Assembly (NCBI GenBank): GCA_965246785.1
Contig: CBDFFM010000001.1
Coordinates: forward strand, 62,001 to 126,000
Reading direction: 5' to 3'
DNA from: UBA1952 sp965246785
GTDB taxonomy: Bacteria > Bacteroidota > Bacteroidia > Chitinophagales > Chitinophagaceae
Length of the DNA: 64,000 nucleotides
Made by a program: the position numbers and the translations under genes. Shown here piece by piece: positions 34,294 to 43,402 of the stretch. Numbering within the stretch: the stretch's first letter is position 1; every line of letters begins with the position of its first letter. The notes under the pieces are model-generated. The model made no database searches, was not told the origin of the DNA, and saw only the letters and a list, made by a program, of their open reading frames with translations.

Positions 34294-35496
34294 ATGGCCC
34301 CTACCTTTACCTCCGTGCAGCAAAAAGTAAGAAGAATAGCCATCCTCGGCGCTACCGGCTCCATCGGTACGCAGGCGCTGGAAGTGGTGGCCGCCCATCC
34401 CGGCGTCTTTGAGGTAGAGGTGCTTTCCGCGCACCGCAATACGGCCCTGCTCATCCAGCAGGCGCGGCAATTTCACCCAAATGCGGTGGTGGTGACGGAT
34501 GAGGCGAAGTACGCGGAGGTGAAAGAGGCGCTTGCCTCCCTTCCCATAAAAGTATTTGCCGGCGAGAGCGCCCTGCGGGAAGTGGTGGCCTGGGACAGCG
34601 TGGACTTGGTGCTCGGCGCCATCCTCGGCTTTGCCGGCCTATCCTCAACGCTGGCGGCTATTGACGCGGGCAAGACCATTGCGCTTGCCAATAAGGAAAC
34701 CCTCGTGGTAGCCGGCGAGCTGGTGATGCAGCGGGCTTTTGAAAAGAAGGCGCGCATCATTCCGGTGGACTCTGAGCACAGCGCCATTTATCAATGCCTT
34801 GTGGGCGAGGATCTGGCGGCGATTGAGAAAGTCATCCTCACGGCCTCCGGCGGCCCCTTCATCGGGCGCAAGCCGAATTTCCTGGTCAATGTAAAGGCCT
34901 CGCACGCCCTACAGCACCCGAATTGGGATATGGGCGCGAAGATTACCATTGACTCCGCCACACTGATGAATAAGGGGCTGGAAATGATTGAGGCGAAGTG
35001 GCTCTTCGGTCTGGAGAATGAGCAGATAGAGGTAGTAGTGCATGCGCAGAGCATCATCCACAGCCTGGTGCAGTTTGTGGACGGCTCGCTGAAGGCGCAG
35101 CTCGGCCTGCCGGATATGAAGGGGCCGATTCAGTACGCGCTCGGCTGGCCGAACCGGCTGCCGAACGATTTTAAGCGCTTCCGCTTCAAGGATTTTGAGA
35201 AGCTCACTTTTGAGGAGCCGGACGCAAAAACCTTCCGCAACCTGCAGCTTGCCAAAGACGCGATGGCCCGCGGCGGTAATGCGCCCTGCGTGCTCAACGC
35301 AGTCAATGAGGTGGTGGTGCAGGCTTTCCTTCAGAATAAGGTGGGCTTCTTAGAGATGAGCGACATCATAGAGCAGGTATTGTCGCAGGTGGCGCTTGTA
35401 GAAGGCCCGGATATGGAGACACTCATTCAGAGCGACGCGGCGGCGCGGGAGTATGCGGGCGAGCTTTTGAAGAAAAGCCAGCTTTCGGCGTATTAA
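34294..35496 (+). CDS. dxr: 1-deoxy-D-xylulose 5-phosphate reductoisomerase
   Basis: The product is 400 residues from ATG 34294. Dxr converts DXP to MEP with NADPH in the non-mevalonate isoprenoid pathway. The NADPH loop is ILGATGSIG (residues 17-25); the catalytic/metal segment is IPVDSEHSAIYQCL (Asp, Ser, Glu), followed by LTASGGPF, WDMGAKITIDSATLMNKGLE and a HAQSIIHSLVQFVDGS stretch. The C-terminal domain (AMARGGNAPCVLNAVNEVVV) is complete. rseP follows 105 bases downstream, a classic neighbour in many bacteria. Confidence 0.97.
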   Translation: MAPTFTSVQQKVRRIAILGATGSIGTQALEVVAAHPGVFEVEVLSAHRNTALLIQQARQFHPNAVVVTDEAKYAEVKEALASLPIKVFAGESALREVVAWDSVDLVLGAILGFAGLSSTLAAIDAGKTIALANKETLVVAGELVMQRAFEKKARIIPVDSEHSAIYQCLVGEDLAAIEKVILTASGGPFIGRKPNFLVNVKASHALQHPNWDMGAKITIDSATLMNKGLEMIEAKWLFGLENEQIEVVVHAQSIIHSLVQFVDGSLKAQLGLPDMKGPIQYALGWPNRLPNDFKRFRFKDFEKLTFEEPDAKTFRNLQLAKDAMARGGNAPCVLNAVNEVVVQAFLQNKVGFLEMSDIIEQVLSQVALVEGPDMETLIQSDAAAREYAGELLKKSQLSAY

Positions 35497-35601
35497 ACAA
35501 TCTTCACAGCACGTTATACAGCACGTAGTAAATTTGCCCACTTCTGAAAAGTTGAGGCCTTAGGGCTATTTGTCAACTTATCAACCTCTCAACGTATCAA
35601 C

Positions 35602-36969
35602 TTGCATCCAATACTGCTTCTTGCCGGCGCCCAATGGGCCCAGCTTTTCTTCGCGCTTTCTGCGCTGATACTGCTTCACGAATTCGGCCATTTCTTCTTT
35701 GCCAAGCTTTTCAAGACGCGGGTGGAGAAGTTCTACCTCTTCTTCGACTTCCTGTTTCCATTTTCCGGCGTACTTAACTTCTCGCTCTTCAAATGGATTA
35801 AAAACGGTACACAATATGGCCTCGGCTGGTTTCCCCTCGGCGGCTACGTAAAAATTGCCGGCATGGTGGACGAGAGCATGGACAAGGAAGCCCTTGCCAA
35901 GCCGCCGGAGCCGTGGGAATACCGCTCTAAGCCAGCCTGGCAGCGGCTCTTGATTATGCTGGGCGGCATCATCGTCAACATCATTACGGCGATGCTCGTG
36001 TATATGGTCGTGTTTGGCGTGTGGGGCGAGGAATACCTGCCGGTGCAAAGCGCAAAGTGGGGCATCATGACCGATAGCCTCGGCGCGAGCCTTGGACTGC
36101 GCGCGGGCGACCAGATTGTAAGCGTGGACGGCAAGCCCGTAGAGCGCTTCAACCACATCATGACGGACATTATCCTGAATGAAGCGAAGACGCTGCAGGT
36201 GTCGCGGGATGGCGCGCCAGTAACGATTCAACTGCCGGCAGGCACCATCCGCAAAATCCTGAAGGGCGACAAGGAAGTCTTTGCGCCGCGCGTGCCAACG
36301 GTGGTGGCGGAGGTAGCGCCCAATAGTGAGGCCAGCAAGATGAAGCTGCAAAAGGACGACAGCATCGTAGCCCTCAACGGGCAGCCTGTCTTCTTCTACG
36401 ACGAGTTCCGGGAGCGGGTTCAGTCGATGAAGGGCCAGCCCATCCGCCTTTCAGTTATGCGGGGCAATCAGCTTGCGGTGCTGGACGGCGCGGTGGATAA
36501 GGCCGGGAAGCTGGGCTTCCTGCGCTACGGCGAGGAACGCTTCCTGGCACTGAAGCACATCACTTACAATCCGATTCAGGCAGTTGGCAAGGGCTTCTCC
36601 TTCACCTGGCGGCAGTTTGTGAACTACTTCGCGCAGTTCAAGATGATTTTTACGTCCAAGGAAGTAAAGGCGTCTGAGAGCCTGGGCGGCATCGGAACTT
36701 TTGCCAAGATTTTCCCGACACATTTTGACTGGCACGACTTCCTGATGCTAGTGGCGTTTATCTCCATTGTGCTCGCCTTCATGAATCTGCTGCCTATTCC
36801 CGGACTGGATGGTGGCTACGTTATCTTCCTGCTATACGAGCTGATAAGCGGCCGCAAGGTGAGTGAGAAGGTGATGGAGCGGGCTACGACCGTGGGGCTG
36901 GTGCTGCTGCTTGGGCTGATGCTTTATGCGAATGGGCTGGATGTGTTCAGGGCGTGGTTCAAGAAATAA
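35602..36969 (+). CDS. rseP: Site-2 intramembrane metalloprotease RseP
   Basis: The product is 455 residues. The first transmembrane helix carries the zinc motif HEFGH (residues 26-30); the third metal ligand is in LLPIPGLDGG (about residue 395). Two PDZ-like segments lie between (WGIMTDSLGASLGLRAGDQI, about 150-170, and SEASKMKLQKDDSIVALNG, about 240-260). The protein cleaves anti-sigma factors and remnant signal peptides in the inner membrane. Only a TTG start at 35602 fits the length; no ATG is near. It follows dxr and precedes a dispersed repeat. Confidence 0.95.
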   Translation: MHPILLLAGAQWAQLFFALSALILLHEFGHFFFAKLFKTRVEKFYLFFDFLFPFSGVLNFSLFKWIKNGTQYGLGWFPLGGYVKIAGMVDESMDKEALAKPPEPWEYRSKPAWQRLLIMLGGIIVNIITAMLVYMVVFGVWGEEYLPVQSAKWGIMTDSLGASLGLRAGDQIVSVDGKPVERFNHIMTDIILNEAKTLQVSRDGAPVTIQLPAGTIRKILKGDKEVFAPRVPTVVAEVAPNSEASKMKLQKDDSIVALNGQPVFFYDEFRERVQSMKGQPIRLSVMRGNQLAVLDGAVDKAGKLGFLRYGEERFLALKHITYNPIQAVGKGFSFTWRQFVNYFAQFKMIFTSKEVKASESLGGIGTFAKIFPTHFDWHDFLMLVAFISIVLAFMNLLPIPGLDGGYVIFLLYELISGRKVSEKVMERATTVGLVLLLGLMLYANGLDVFRAWFKK

Positions 36970-36986
36970 TCATTGGCTGCGCCATC

Positions 36987-37049
36987 AACAGGCCAGTTGA
37001 CGCGCGTCCCCGGACGCGCCGTCATGCGGGTAGCCATCCCCTGATGGCC
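36987..37049. repeat. Dispersed palindromic repeat, copy B
   Basis: Reverse-complement relative of 30719-30782, from AACAGGCCAGTTGACGCGCG to TGATGGCC. It contains an inner GACGCGCGTCC...GGACGCGCCGTC stem. Confidence 0.8.
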
Positions 37050-37054
37050 AAGAG

Positions 37055-37987
37055 CTAATCAAAAGAGAAAGCCACCCGAAACGTAGCTACATGCGCTGCC
37101 ACAATGTGCCGGATTTCCCGGCTATACCCGCCGCCCATACTTACCGAAACCGGTAGCCCGTGCTTCCGGCATTCTTCAAAGACAAAGGCATCCCGCGCCG
37201 CGCAGTCCTCCAGGCTCAGGCCCAACTTCCCGAACTTATCCGTAGCCAGCACATCTACTCCGGCGAGGTAGAGCACAATGTCCGGCTTCACGCTGGCCAG
37301 CAATCCGGGCAACGTTTCGCTTAAAATGCGCAGGTATTCCGCTCCGCCTGTGCCATCTCCGAGGCCAATGTCTAAATCACTTCGCTCTTTGCGGAAGGGA
37401 TAGTTGTGCTGCCCGTGCATAGAAAAGGTAAAAACACGCGGCTCCCGCTCAAACAGCTTTGCCGTTCCGTTACCCTGATGAACGTCTAAATCGACGATTA
37501 GCACCTGCCGCACCTTCCCGATGTGCAGCAGATAGTTTGCGGCTACGGCGAAGTCGTTCAAAATGCAGAAGCCTTCGCCGTGGCCGGCGAAGGCGTGATG
37601 CGTGCCTCCTGCAGTATTTAGCGCAATGCTGTTATGCGCCAATGCCCAGAGCGCGCAGCCAATGGTGCCGCGTGCAATCCGCCGGGTACGCTCAATCAGC
37701 TTTGCCGAAAGCGGGAAACCGATCGCCCGCATCTCTCGCTCGCTGAGCGTGAGCGTTTTCATCTTCTGCCAGTATGCTTCCGTGTGCGTAAGCAGGATGA
37801 CCTCCGCGTCTAATTCTTCCGGGCACCAGAAATCGCTTTCTGAAACGACGCCTTCATAGAGCAGCGCTTCAGGTATCAATTCGTACTTCAGCATCGGGAA
37901 TCGGTGGCCTTCCGGAAGGGGTAGGGCAAAGTCGGGCGCGTAGGTGACGCGGGCCGGAGGAACAGGATAAAGTGGCAGCAAAGCCAT
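37055..37987 (-). CDS. Histone deacetylase superfamily protein (class II/acetoin-utilisation type)
   Basis: The product is 310 residues. Zinc-site and active-site segments are present: GGTHHAFAGHGEGFCILND (tandem His pair), VLIVDLDVHQGNGT with the D-x-H zinc ligands near residue 170, and LYLAGVDVLATDKFGKLGLS with the second Asp. The late GGGYS contributes the oxyanion Tyr. Bacterial members act on acetylated small molecules or proteins; the substrate is unknown. It is transcribed alone, leftward, from a start 107 bases upstream of ssrA, which is divergent. Confidence 0.9.
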   Translation of the reverse strand: MALLPLYPVPPARVTYAPDFALPLPEGHRFPMLKYELIPEALLYEGVVSESDFWCPEELDAEVILLTHTEAYWQKMKTLTLSEREMRAIGFPLSAKLIERTRRIARGTIGCALWALAHNSIALNTAGGTHHAFAGHGEGFCILNDFAVAANYLLHIGKVRQVLIVDLDVHQGNGTAKLFEREPRVFTFSMHGQHNYPFRKERSDLDIGLGDGTGGAEYLRILSETLPGLLASVKPDIVLYLAGVDVLATDKFGKLGLSLEDCAARDAFVFEECRKHGLPVSVSMGGGYSREIRHIVAAHVATFRVAFSFD

Positions 37988-38042
37988 TGTGAAAAGATAG
38001 GCCGGGCGCGGAATAGAAGCCGCCAGCCCAGCGCATTTAGCG

Positions 38043-38050
38043 TAGATTTG
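38043..38050 (+). promoter_or_regulatory. Candidate -7 box upstream of ssrA (TAGATTTG)
   Basis: Exact TAnnTTTG match, about 45 bases before the mature tmRNA 5' end, which would leave a leader for RNase P to remove. Confidence 0.4.
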
Positions 38051-38094
38051 TAGTAAGTTCTTTGAGAGGAAATCTACCTTTCATTGTACAAAAC

Positions 38095-38470
38095 GGGGCC
38101 GCCCGGTTTTGACAGCAGTGAGTAAGGCAGGTGTAAGCATGCCGTGCGTTGGATAATTAGCACGTAAATCTGAATATTCAAACCATAAATGGCAATACTC
38201 AGTATGCCATGGCTGCCTAATCAGTGATTTAGCAGTCATTAGGGCCGCCGCACGCAGCCAGCCACGAGCTGCAGCCGCCGCCGACTCAAAACAATCGTGG
38301 ATAAGGCCGTAGCGTAATCACGCGTTGCGGCACGAACAAATTAATCGTGATGTAGGGAGGAATTTGGTTTGTCCCCTTCCGGACGCCTCCCGAAATCTAA
38401 TTGGGGAATAAGCATGTAGAAAGCTTGCAATGCGCCTGTTTGGACGGGGGTTCGACTCCCCCCGGCTCCA
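38095..38470 (+). ncRNA. ssrA: Transfer-messenger RNA
   Basis: The 376-nt tmRNA rescues stalled ribosomes and tags the nascent chain for proteolysis. The 5' end GGGGCCGCCCGGTTTTGACA pairs with the 3' end CGGCTCC (7-bp acceptor stem with one G-U), and the T-arm GGGGGTTCGACTCCCC is intact. The tag reading frame is 38191-38220, GNTQYAMAA then TAA, of the Bacteroidota G-x-x-x-YA(L/M)AA form. CCA is not fully encoded (A, then CAT). An intrinsic terminator follows 10 bases later. The 3' end is a well-known integration site, and two similar 3'-end sequences lie downstream at 42738 and 45497. Confidence 0.96.
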
Positions 38471-38480
38471 CATCTTCCCG

Positions 38481-38510
38481 GAAAGTCCCGCCAAGGCGGG
38501 ACTTTCTCAT
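38481..38510 (+). terminator. Terminator of ssrA
   Basis: Perfect stem GAAAGTCCCGCC/GGCGGGACTTTC with a minimal loop. A close relative of the same stem recurs at 42803-42826 next to the ssrA-like repeat. Confidence 0.85.
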
Positions 38511-38904
38511 TGCTTCCTTATTTTACAACATTTGCTAAAGGAGAATAAATTCTTCCCAAAAGTTCAGCAACCTGCCTTTCCTACTGATTGAAATGGCCAA
38601 CAATATTGCTGGTCATTTTCTTTTATTTGCGATTAGAACCTTGCCGGATAAAGCTATCAACTAAAAGAGTGCGTCCTGGATAGGTATTTGTATTAATTTT
38701 TTTTCAAAAACAAGCTGCCAAGAAATATCTAACCATTTGAGATGCACTTTATTCTCGTTTCGAAAGCCAACTCTTATATTTACAATATATAATAGCAATG
38801 CCTGCCTATTTGCAGTGCATTTTCGCTAGCGAAGAATCTTAATAACCGGTGCACTGCCATTTCCACTGTCACCTCAAGTGGCCAATTAATAAAAAACTAG
38901 CTTT
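38511..38904. other. AT-rich intergenic region downstream of ssrA
   Basis: No gene. A hairpin AAATGGCCA/TGGTCATTT with trailing Ts (about 38590-38625) looks like a terminator for a gene that is no longer present. The base composition is visibly richer in A+T than flanking housekeeping DNA. Confidence 0.5.
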
Positions 38905-41900
38905 ATGAGCAAATGCTTACTCAACATGCCGGCAAAGATTCTTGCCCTCATTCTACTAGCCCTGAGCACCGTAGGCATCAGCAGCGGGCAGGTATCACGA
39001 AGCAACAACAAAAGCTCCAACCCGTATCGCGGGCAGTACCAGCGGATGGCTACGGGACGCTCCGCGTATCACACGCTTGAAATAAGGAATGGCGCCCTTT
39101 GGGCTTACGGCTACAACAACAATGGTCAGTTAGGCGACGGTACAACCGTCAATAGAACGACACCTACGCAAATAGGTACGGACACTAAGTGGCTGAATCT
39201 GGCCGGAGGGGCAAACTTCAGCATTGCGCTTAAGAGCGATGGAACGCTGTGGGGTTGGGGCGAAAATAGTAACGGCCAGCTTGGCGATAATACTACTACT
39301 GATAGGCACGCGCCCATCCAGATAGGCACCGATACCAAATGGGTATCCATTGCGGCAGGAGATTATCATAGTTTGGGTATAAAATCAGATGGTACGCTTT
39401 GGGCCTGGGGCTCTAACAACAATGGTCAGCTCGGCGATGGCACTACCACCAATAGGTTGGTACCTACACAGATCAGCACTGATACCACATGGGTAAGCAT
39501 TACGGCTGGTGCCCACACCGTCGCATTGAAAAGTAACGGCACCCTTTGGGCATGGGGCTACAATGGCGAGGGGGAGGTTGGCGATGGCACAACGACGAAT
39601 AGAAGTATTCCCACCCACATAGGTACTGATGTGGATTGGTCCAGTATATCGGCAGGCGATGGGCATTGTCTGGCGCTTAAAAGTGACGGCACACTCTGGG
39701 CCTGGGGAGGCAATAGTTTTGGCGCTCTTGGAGATGGCACAACAACCGACAGGCATGCCCCGACCAAGATTGGCGTCGGTAATAACTGGGCGAGCATTGC
39801 GGGGGGATTCCTTCACAGCATTGCTTTAAAAAGCGATGGTAGCCTCTGGGCCTGGGGTTATAATCCGTATGGCGAACTGGGCGATGGTACAACCGTCGAT
39901 AAGCACGCACCCACCCATATAGGCAGCGCGACCGATTGGGTGAGTATTGGAGCGGGCGGCGACCTGACCCTTGCGCTTAAAAGCGATGGCACCCTCTGGT
40001 CGTGGGGTTTTAATGGCTTTGGATCGCTTGGCGACGGTACTACTGTTGATAAGACCAGCCCCACCCAAGCTCAGCGCGCGCTGAAGATGTGGCTGACTAG
40101 TGCGAGTGGCGCCGACTATACTACAGCCATAAGAGGGGACGGAACGCTATGGGCTTGGGGGTATAATAACCAAAATGAATTAGGCGACGGCTCCACCACT
40201 AATAAAGCAATAGCCGAACAAATAGGCAGCAGCAACACATGGGTAAGCGTAGCTTGTGGTGCATACCATGCCTTCGGGCTGAAGAGCGACGGTACCCTGT
40301 GGGCATGGGGTGTAAACGGTTACGGGCGCCTGGGCGATGGCACTACAATCCAGAGGGCAAATCCCGTACAGCTCGCCGGCAGCGATTGGGTGAGCCTGTC
40401 AGGCGGAGGCGCCCATACCCTCGCATTGAAAAGTAACGGCACCCTTTGGGCATGGGGCTATAACGCCGATGGCGAGCTTGGCGATGGCACTACAACCAAC
40501 AGCGCCTCGCCCGTACAAATAACAGGCACCACTTGGGTAAGTGTATCCGCTGGCGGCCAGCACAGCCTCGCTGTAAAGAGCGACGGCACGCTCTGGGCGT
40601 GGGGCTATAATTCCTTTGGGCAGCTGGGCGATGGCACTACGACGCAAAGAAACTCGCCCGTGCAGGTGGGTACAGATACTACATGGATAAGCGTTGCTGC
40701 CGGGCAATCGTACTCTGTAGCCTTAAAATGCAACGGCACCCTGTGGGCATGGGGGCAGAATGCGTTTGGTGAGGTTGGCGACGGCTCTACTACCCAACGG
40801 AATACTCCGGTACAAATACCTGGCACCATCTGGATCAGCGCAGCTTGTGGTTCGGTACACACGCTTGCTACCCGCAGCAATGGCACCCTCTGGGCCTGCG
40901 GCTATAACCTTGAGGGCCAGCTTGGCGATGGCTCTACTACGAGTAGAACGGTTATGACACAAGCCACCGGCGTAGCCGATGCAATAAGCATTGGCAAGGG
41001 CGGATATGCTTTTCATTCTGCCATTATCAAAGCTAGCCGGAGCAATGTATGCCTCGCCGGCAGAAACGGCTCTGGCCAGCTTGGCGATGGCACTACTACA
41101 GACAACAGTACCTTCAACTGCAGTAATTCAGTATGCGCATCCTCCACGCCTGCAACAGTAGCGACCACCTACAGCGGTCGCCCCCTTTCAGGCACAGGTA
41201 ACCGCACAGACTTCCAGCTTAATTGCGCCCTCGTCGCTTCGGTTACGCCAACTGGCACTACCAATGCACTCACTGGTACTGCCACAAGCAAAGTATTCAT
41301 AGACGGCAGCGTACAGACTTACGGCGGCCAGCCTTATGTGCAACGACATTACGATATAGAGCCGGCTACAACTCCAAATACCGCTACCGCTACGGTCACC
41401 TTATATTATACACAAGCTGAGTTTACGGCTTTTAATGCCGCAAGAGGCACACTGCCTGCACTCCCGATAAACGCAGCCGATGCGGCTAACAACAAAGCCA
41501 ATCTGCGCGTAACCCAATTCCACGGCGTGCCTACCAGCGGCAACGGCCCCGGTAACTATCCTGCTACCTGGGGCGGCACTGGCCCTGCACACGTGCTTAT
41601 TACGCCAACAAGCGTCACCTGGGATGCAGACAATAGCTGGTGGGCAGTCGCCTTCCCCGTTACCGGCTTTAGCGGCTTCTTTGTAAACACCGGTGCCAAC
41701 ACTCCACTTCCTATTCGGCTGCTTTCCTTCAGTGCACAGAAAGCGGGCAGGGCAAATCGCCTGGATTGGAGAACAGCTACAGAAACAGCAGTCACTTCTT
41801 TTGAGGTAATGCGAAGCGCAGACGGAGTGTCTTTCAGAGCTTTGGGCAATAGTGTCGTAAGTAAGGGCAGCAATTCATCTTACAGCTATTATGATGAACA

Positions 41901-42231
41901 ACCACTAAGCAGCGTCAATTACTATCGCCTGAAGATGACCGAAGCAGATGGAAACGCCAGCTTCAGCAATATAGCGGTTGTAAGCAATGGTGCAGCAGCC
42001 GGCGAAGGCAGCATCAGCGTATCGCCTGTACCTGCTACAAACAGCATTACCATTACCAATTGTGATGCTTCTTTGATGGGCAGCACGGCTGTTATTACCG
42101 ATATGTTGGGTCGGGAAGTGTATCGCGTTACTTTGAGCCATGTGTTGCCTGTAGATGTACACGCATGGACGACAGGCATATACAGCCTGAGACTGTCGGG
42201 CGGTGCGGTAATCAGACTGGTGAAGCAATAA
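38905..42231 (+). CDS. RCC1-repeat secreted protein with T9SS type A C-terminal domain
   Basis: The product is 1,108 residues. A Sec signal (ILALILLALSTVGISSGQ) is followed by 14 RCC1-like repeats, each G(T/S)LWAWGYN..GxLGDGTT plus a WxSIAxGxxHxxALKSD strand, about 50 residues each. A gap of about ten residues after repeat 7 (TQAQRALKMWLTSASG) divides them into 7 + 7, i.e. two seven-bladed propellers. About residues 700-900 form an unassigned beta-rich domain, then a LLSFSAQKAGRANRLDWRTA segment and a T9SS type A sorting domain (ISVSPVPATNSITI, MLGREVYRVTLS, TGIYSLRLSGG) to the end. It should be exported through T9SS; the binding partner is unknown. It lies between ssrA and the first ssrA-like repeat. 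Confidence 0.93.
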   Translation: MSKCLLNMPAKILALILLALSTVGISSGQVSRSNNKSSNPYRGQYQRMATGRSAYHTLEIRNGALWAYGYNNNGQLGDGTTVNRTTPTQIGTDTKWLNLAGGANFSIALKSDGTLWGWGENSNGQLGDNTTTDRHAPIQIGTDTKWVSIAAGDYHSLGIKSDGTLWAWGSNNNGQLGDGTTTNRLVPTQISTDTTWVSITAGAHTVALKSNGTLWAWGYNGEGEVGDGTTTNRSIPTHIGTDVDWSSISAGDGHCLALKSDGTLWAWGGNSFGALGDGTTTDRHAPTKIGVGNNWASIAGGFLHSIALKSDGSLWAWGYNPYGELGDGTTVDKHAPTHIGSATDWVSIGAGGDLTLALKSDGTLWSWGFNGFGSLGDGTTVDKTSPTQAQRALKMWLTSASGADYTTAIRGDGTLWAWGYNNQNELGDGSTTNKAIAEQIGSSNTWVSVACGAYHAFGLKSDGTLWAWGVNGYGRLGDGTTIQRANPVQLAGSDWVSLSGGGAHTLALKSNGTLWAWGYNADGELGDGTTTNSASPVQITGTTWVSVSAGGQHSLAVKSDGTLWAWGYNSFGQLGDGTTTQRNSPVQVGTDTTWISVAAGQSYSVALKCNGTLWAWGQNAFGEVGDGSTTQRNTPVQIPGTIWISAACGSVHTLATRSNGTLWACGYNLEGQLGDGSTTSRTVMTQATGVADAISIGKGGYAFHSAIIKASRSNVCLAGRNGSGQLGDGTTTDNSTFNCSNSVCASSTPATVATTYSGRPLSGTGNRTDFQLNCALVASVTPTGTTNALTGTATSKVFIDGSVQTYGGQPYVQRHYDIEPATTPNTATATVTLYYTQAEFTAFNAARGTLPALPINAADAANNKANLRVTQFHGVPTSGNGPGNYPATWGGTGPAHVLITPTSVTWDADNSWWAVAFPVTGFSGFFVNTGANTPLPIRLLSFSAQKAGRANRLDWRTATETAVTSFEVMRSADGVSFRALGNSVVSKGSNSSYSYYDEQPLSSVNYYRLKMTEADGNASFSNIAVVSNGAAAGEGSISVSPVPATNSITITNCDASLMGSTAVITDMLGREVYRVTLSHVLPVDVHAWTTGIYSLRLSGGAVIRLVKQ

Positions 42232-42256
42232 GCAAAGATTTCGCTTTTTTACCGAT

Positions 42257-42287
42257 AAGGCTGCCCGGCCAAGGCGGCCTTGTTGTT
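42257..42287 (+). terminator. Terminator after the RCC1-repeat gene
   Basis: Stem AAGGCTGCC/GGCGGCCTT (one G-U), loop CGGCCAA, then TGTTGTTT. Confidence 0.65.
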
Positions 42288-42737
42288 TATAAACTTTATA
42301 GTTCAGGGAAGCGATTCAGCTCCAATTAAGGTTATAACCCCTGGTTTTGGAATGTGCCGATGCGATAAATCTCTTTAGGCACCTGATCATTAGGGTGGAA
42401 ATAGATGTAATTCGGTTCCCCAAAAATACCATTATCTCGTTCCTACTGAAAATCATCGCATCCGGGATAGTGCCTCCTTTATGCGCGGTTCTCTATTTTG
42501 CTCTTTGTATTCTCACGTCAATTACTGTAAGTGTAATCAACAGCTACTTCAAAGCAGCAATTCAATACCCGTCAACTCCTCAACAAAATATTTCGACAAC
42601 TTGAACAAGGGTCAATCAAACAGGAATACTGAATAAAGGTAGATTTCGTTTTTGCGAGGTGTTGGCTTTTTCTAAATATTTTGCCTTTTTCAAACCTGCT
42701 GTAACTTATAGAGTTGTCGAAATAGTTCAATCAGTAT

Positions 42738-42765
42738 GTTCAACTTTTTATCCGCCGGCTCCACA
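42738..42765 (+). repeat. ssrA 3'-end-like repeat 1 (att-like)
   Basis: GTTCAACTTTTTATCCGCCG followed by GCTCCACA. The last 11 bases, CCGGCTCCACA, are identical to the tmRNA 3' end, and the GTTCAAC start mimics its T-loop. 24 of 26 bases match repeat 2 at 45497. Confidence 0.6.
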
Positions 42766-42799
42766 GTACCGATTTGGCCTTATGTGGCCCAATTTGTCT

Positions 42800-42834
42800 C
42801 AAAAAGTCCCGCTTTGGCGGGACTTTCTTTTTTT
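42800..42834 (+). terminator. ssrA-type terminator copy
   Basis: Stem AAAGTCCCGC/GCGGGACTTT and a run of Ts; nearly the same stem as the ssrA terminator at 38481, here following an ssrA-tail-like repeat. Confidence 0.75.
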
Positions 42835-43402
42835 CGCTATTGCTAAAATTTTTCACTGTTGTAGTAGCTATTTGCCGCCTATTAGTAATCTGATTCAGAG
42901 GTAAAATACGTAGCAGTGGGTACTTCCTCGTCTCGTCCCACCTGTAGTTTTACCGGAAATCTAAGCGTATGAGGCGACTGATACTTTACCCGCACTCATA
43001 TTACTGCTCTCCCAGGCTTGCACAAACCTATTATGATAGGCAAGCGTAATAAGACAACAACAAACTATGTCAACAAACATTTCCGCAGGTAGCCTCGCAA
43101 AAACTGTGATGCTTTTTCTCCTTTTTGCTATTGCGTGCCCGGCCTTGCGCGCCCAACCCGAGTACGACCGCGCAAACTATGATCGGGCACGCATCAATTC
43201 TGAAAATGCTGCCCGCGATAAGCAGAACGCTGAGAACAACCGGCCTTTTGAAAAGAATTGGGGTTCTGCCGAAGGCGTATTCAATCGAAGCGCTACGTCT
43301 TCAGGCTCTTCCGCGCACAAGGGGTGGAACAGTGAGCAGGAACACTTAGACTGGCTTGCCAAAGAAAAACGGGAGCAGGACGCGAGGATTGAATTAATTA
43401 TG

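Larger units (their letters stand above)
42288..43066. other. AT-rich intergenic region with ssrA-tail-like sequence
   Basis: About 780 bases without a convincing gene; two frames of about 80 codons lack recognisable features. It contains the ssrA 3'-end-like sequence at 42738-42765 and a terminator at 42800-42834. Confidence 0.5.

Noticed and set aside
42738..42765. Possible tRNA gene
   Set aside because: Only a T-loop/acceptor-like 3' part is present; no D-arm or anticodon arm can be built upstream, so it is better seen as an ssrA-tail copy.
42347..42904. Two frames of about 80 codons downstream of the RCC1-repeat gene
   Set aside because: No family features, AT-rich, and the second one crosses the ssrA-like repeat and its terminator.
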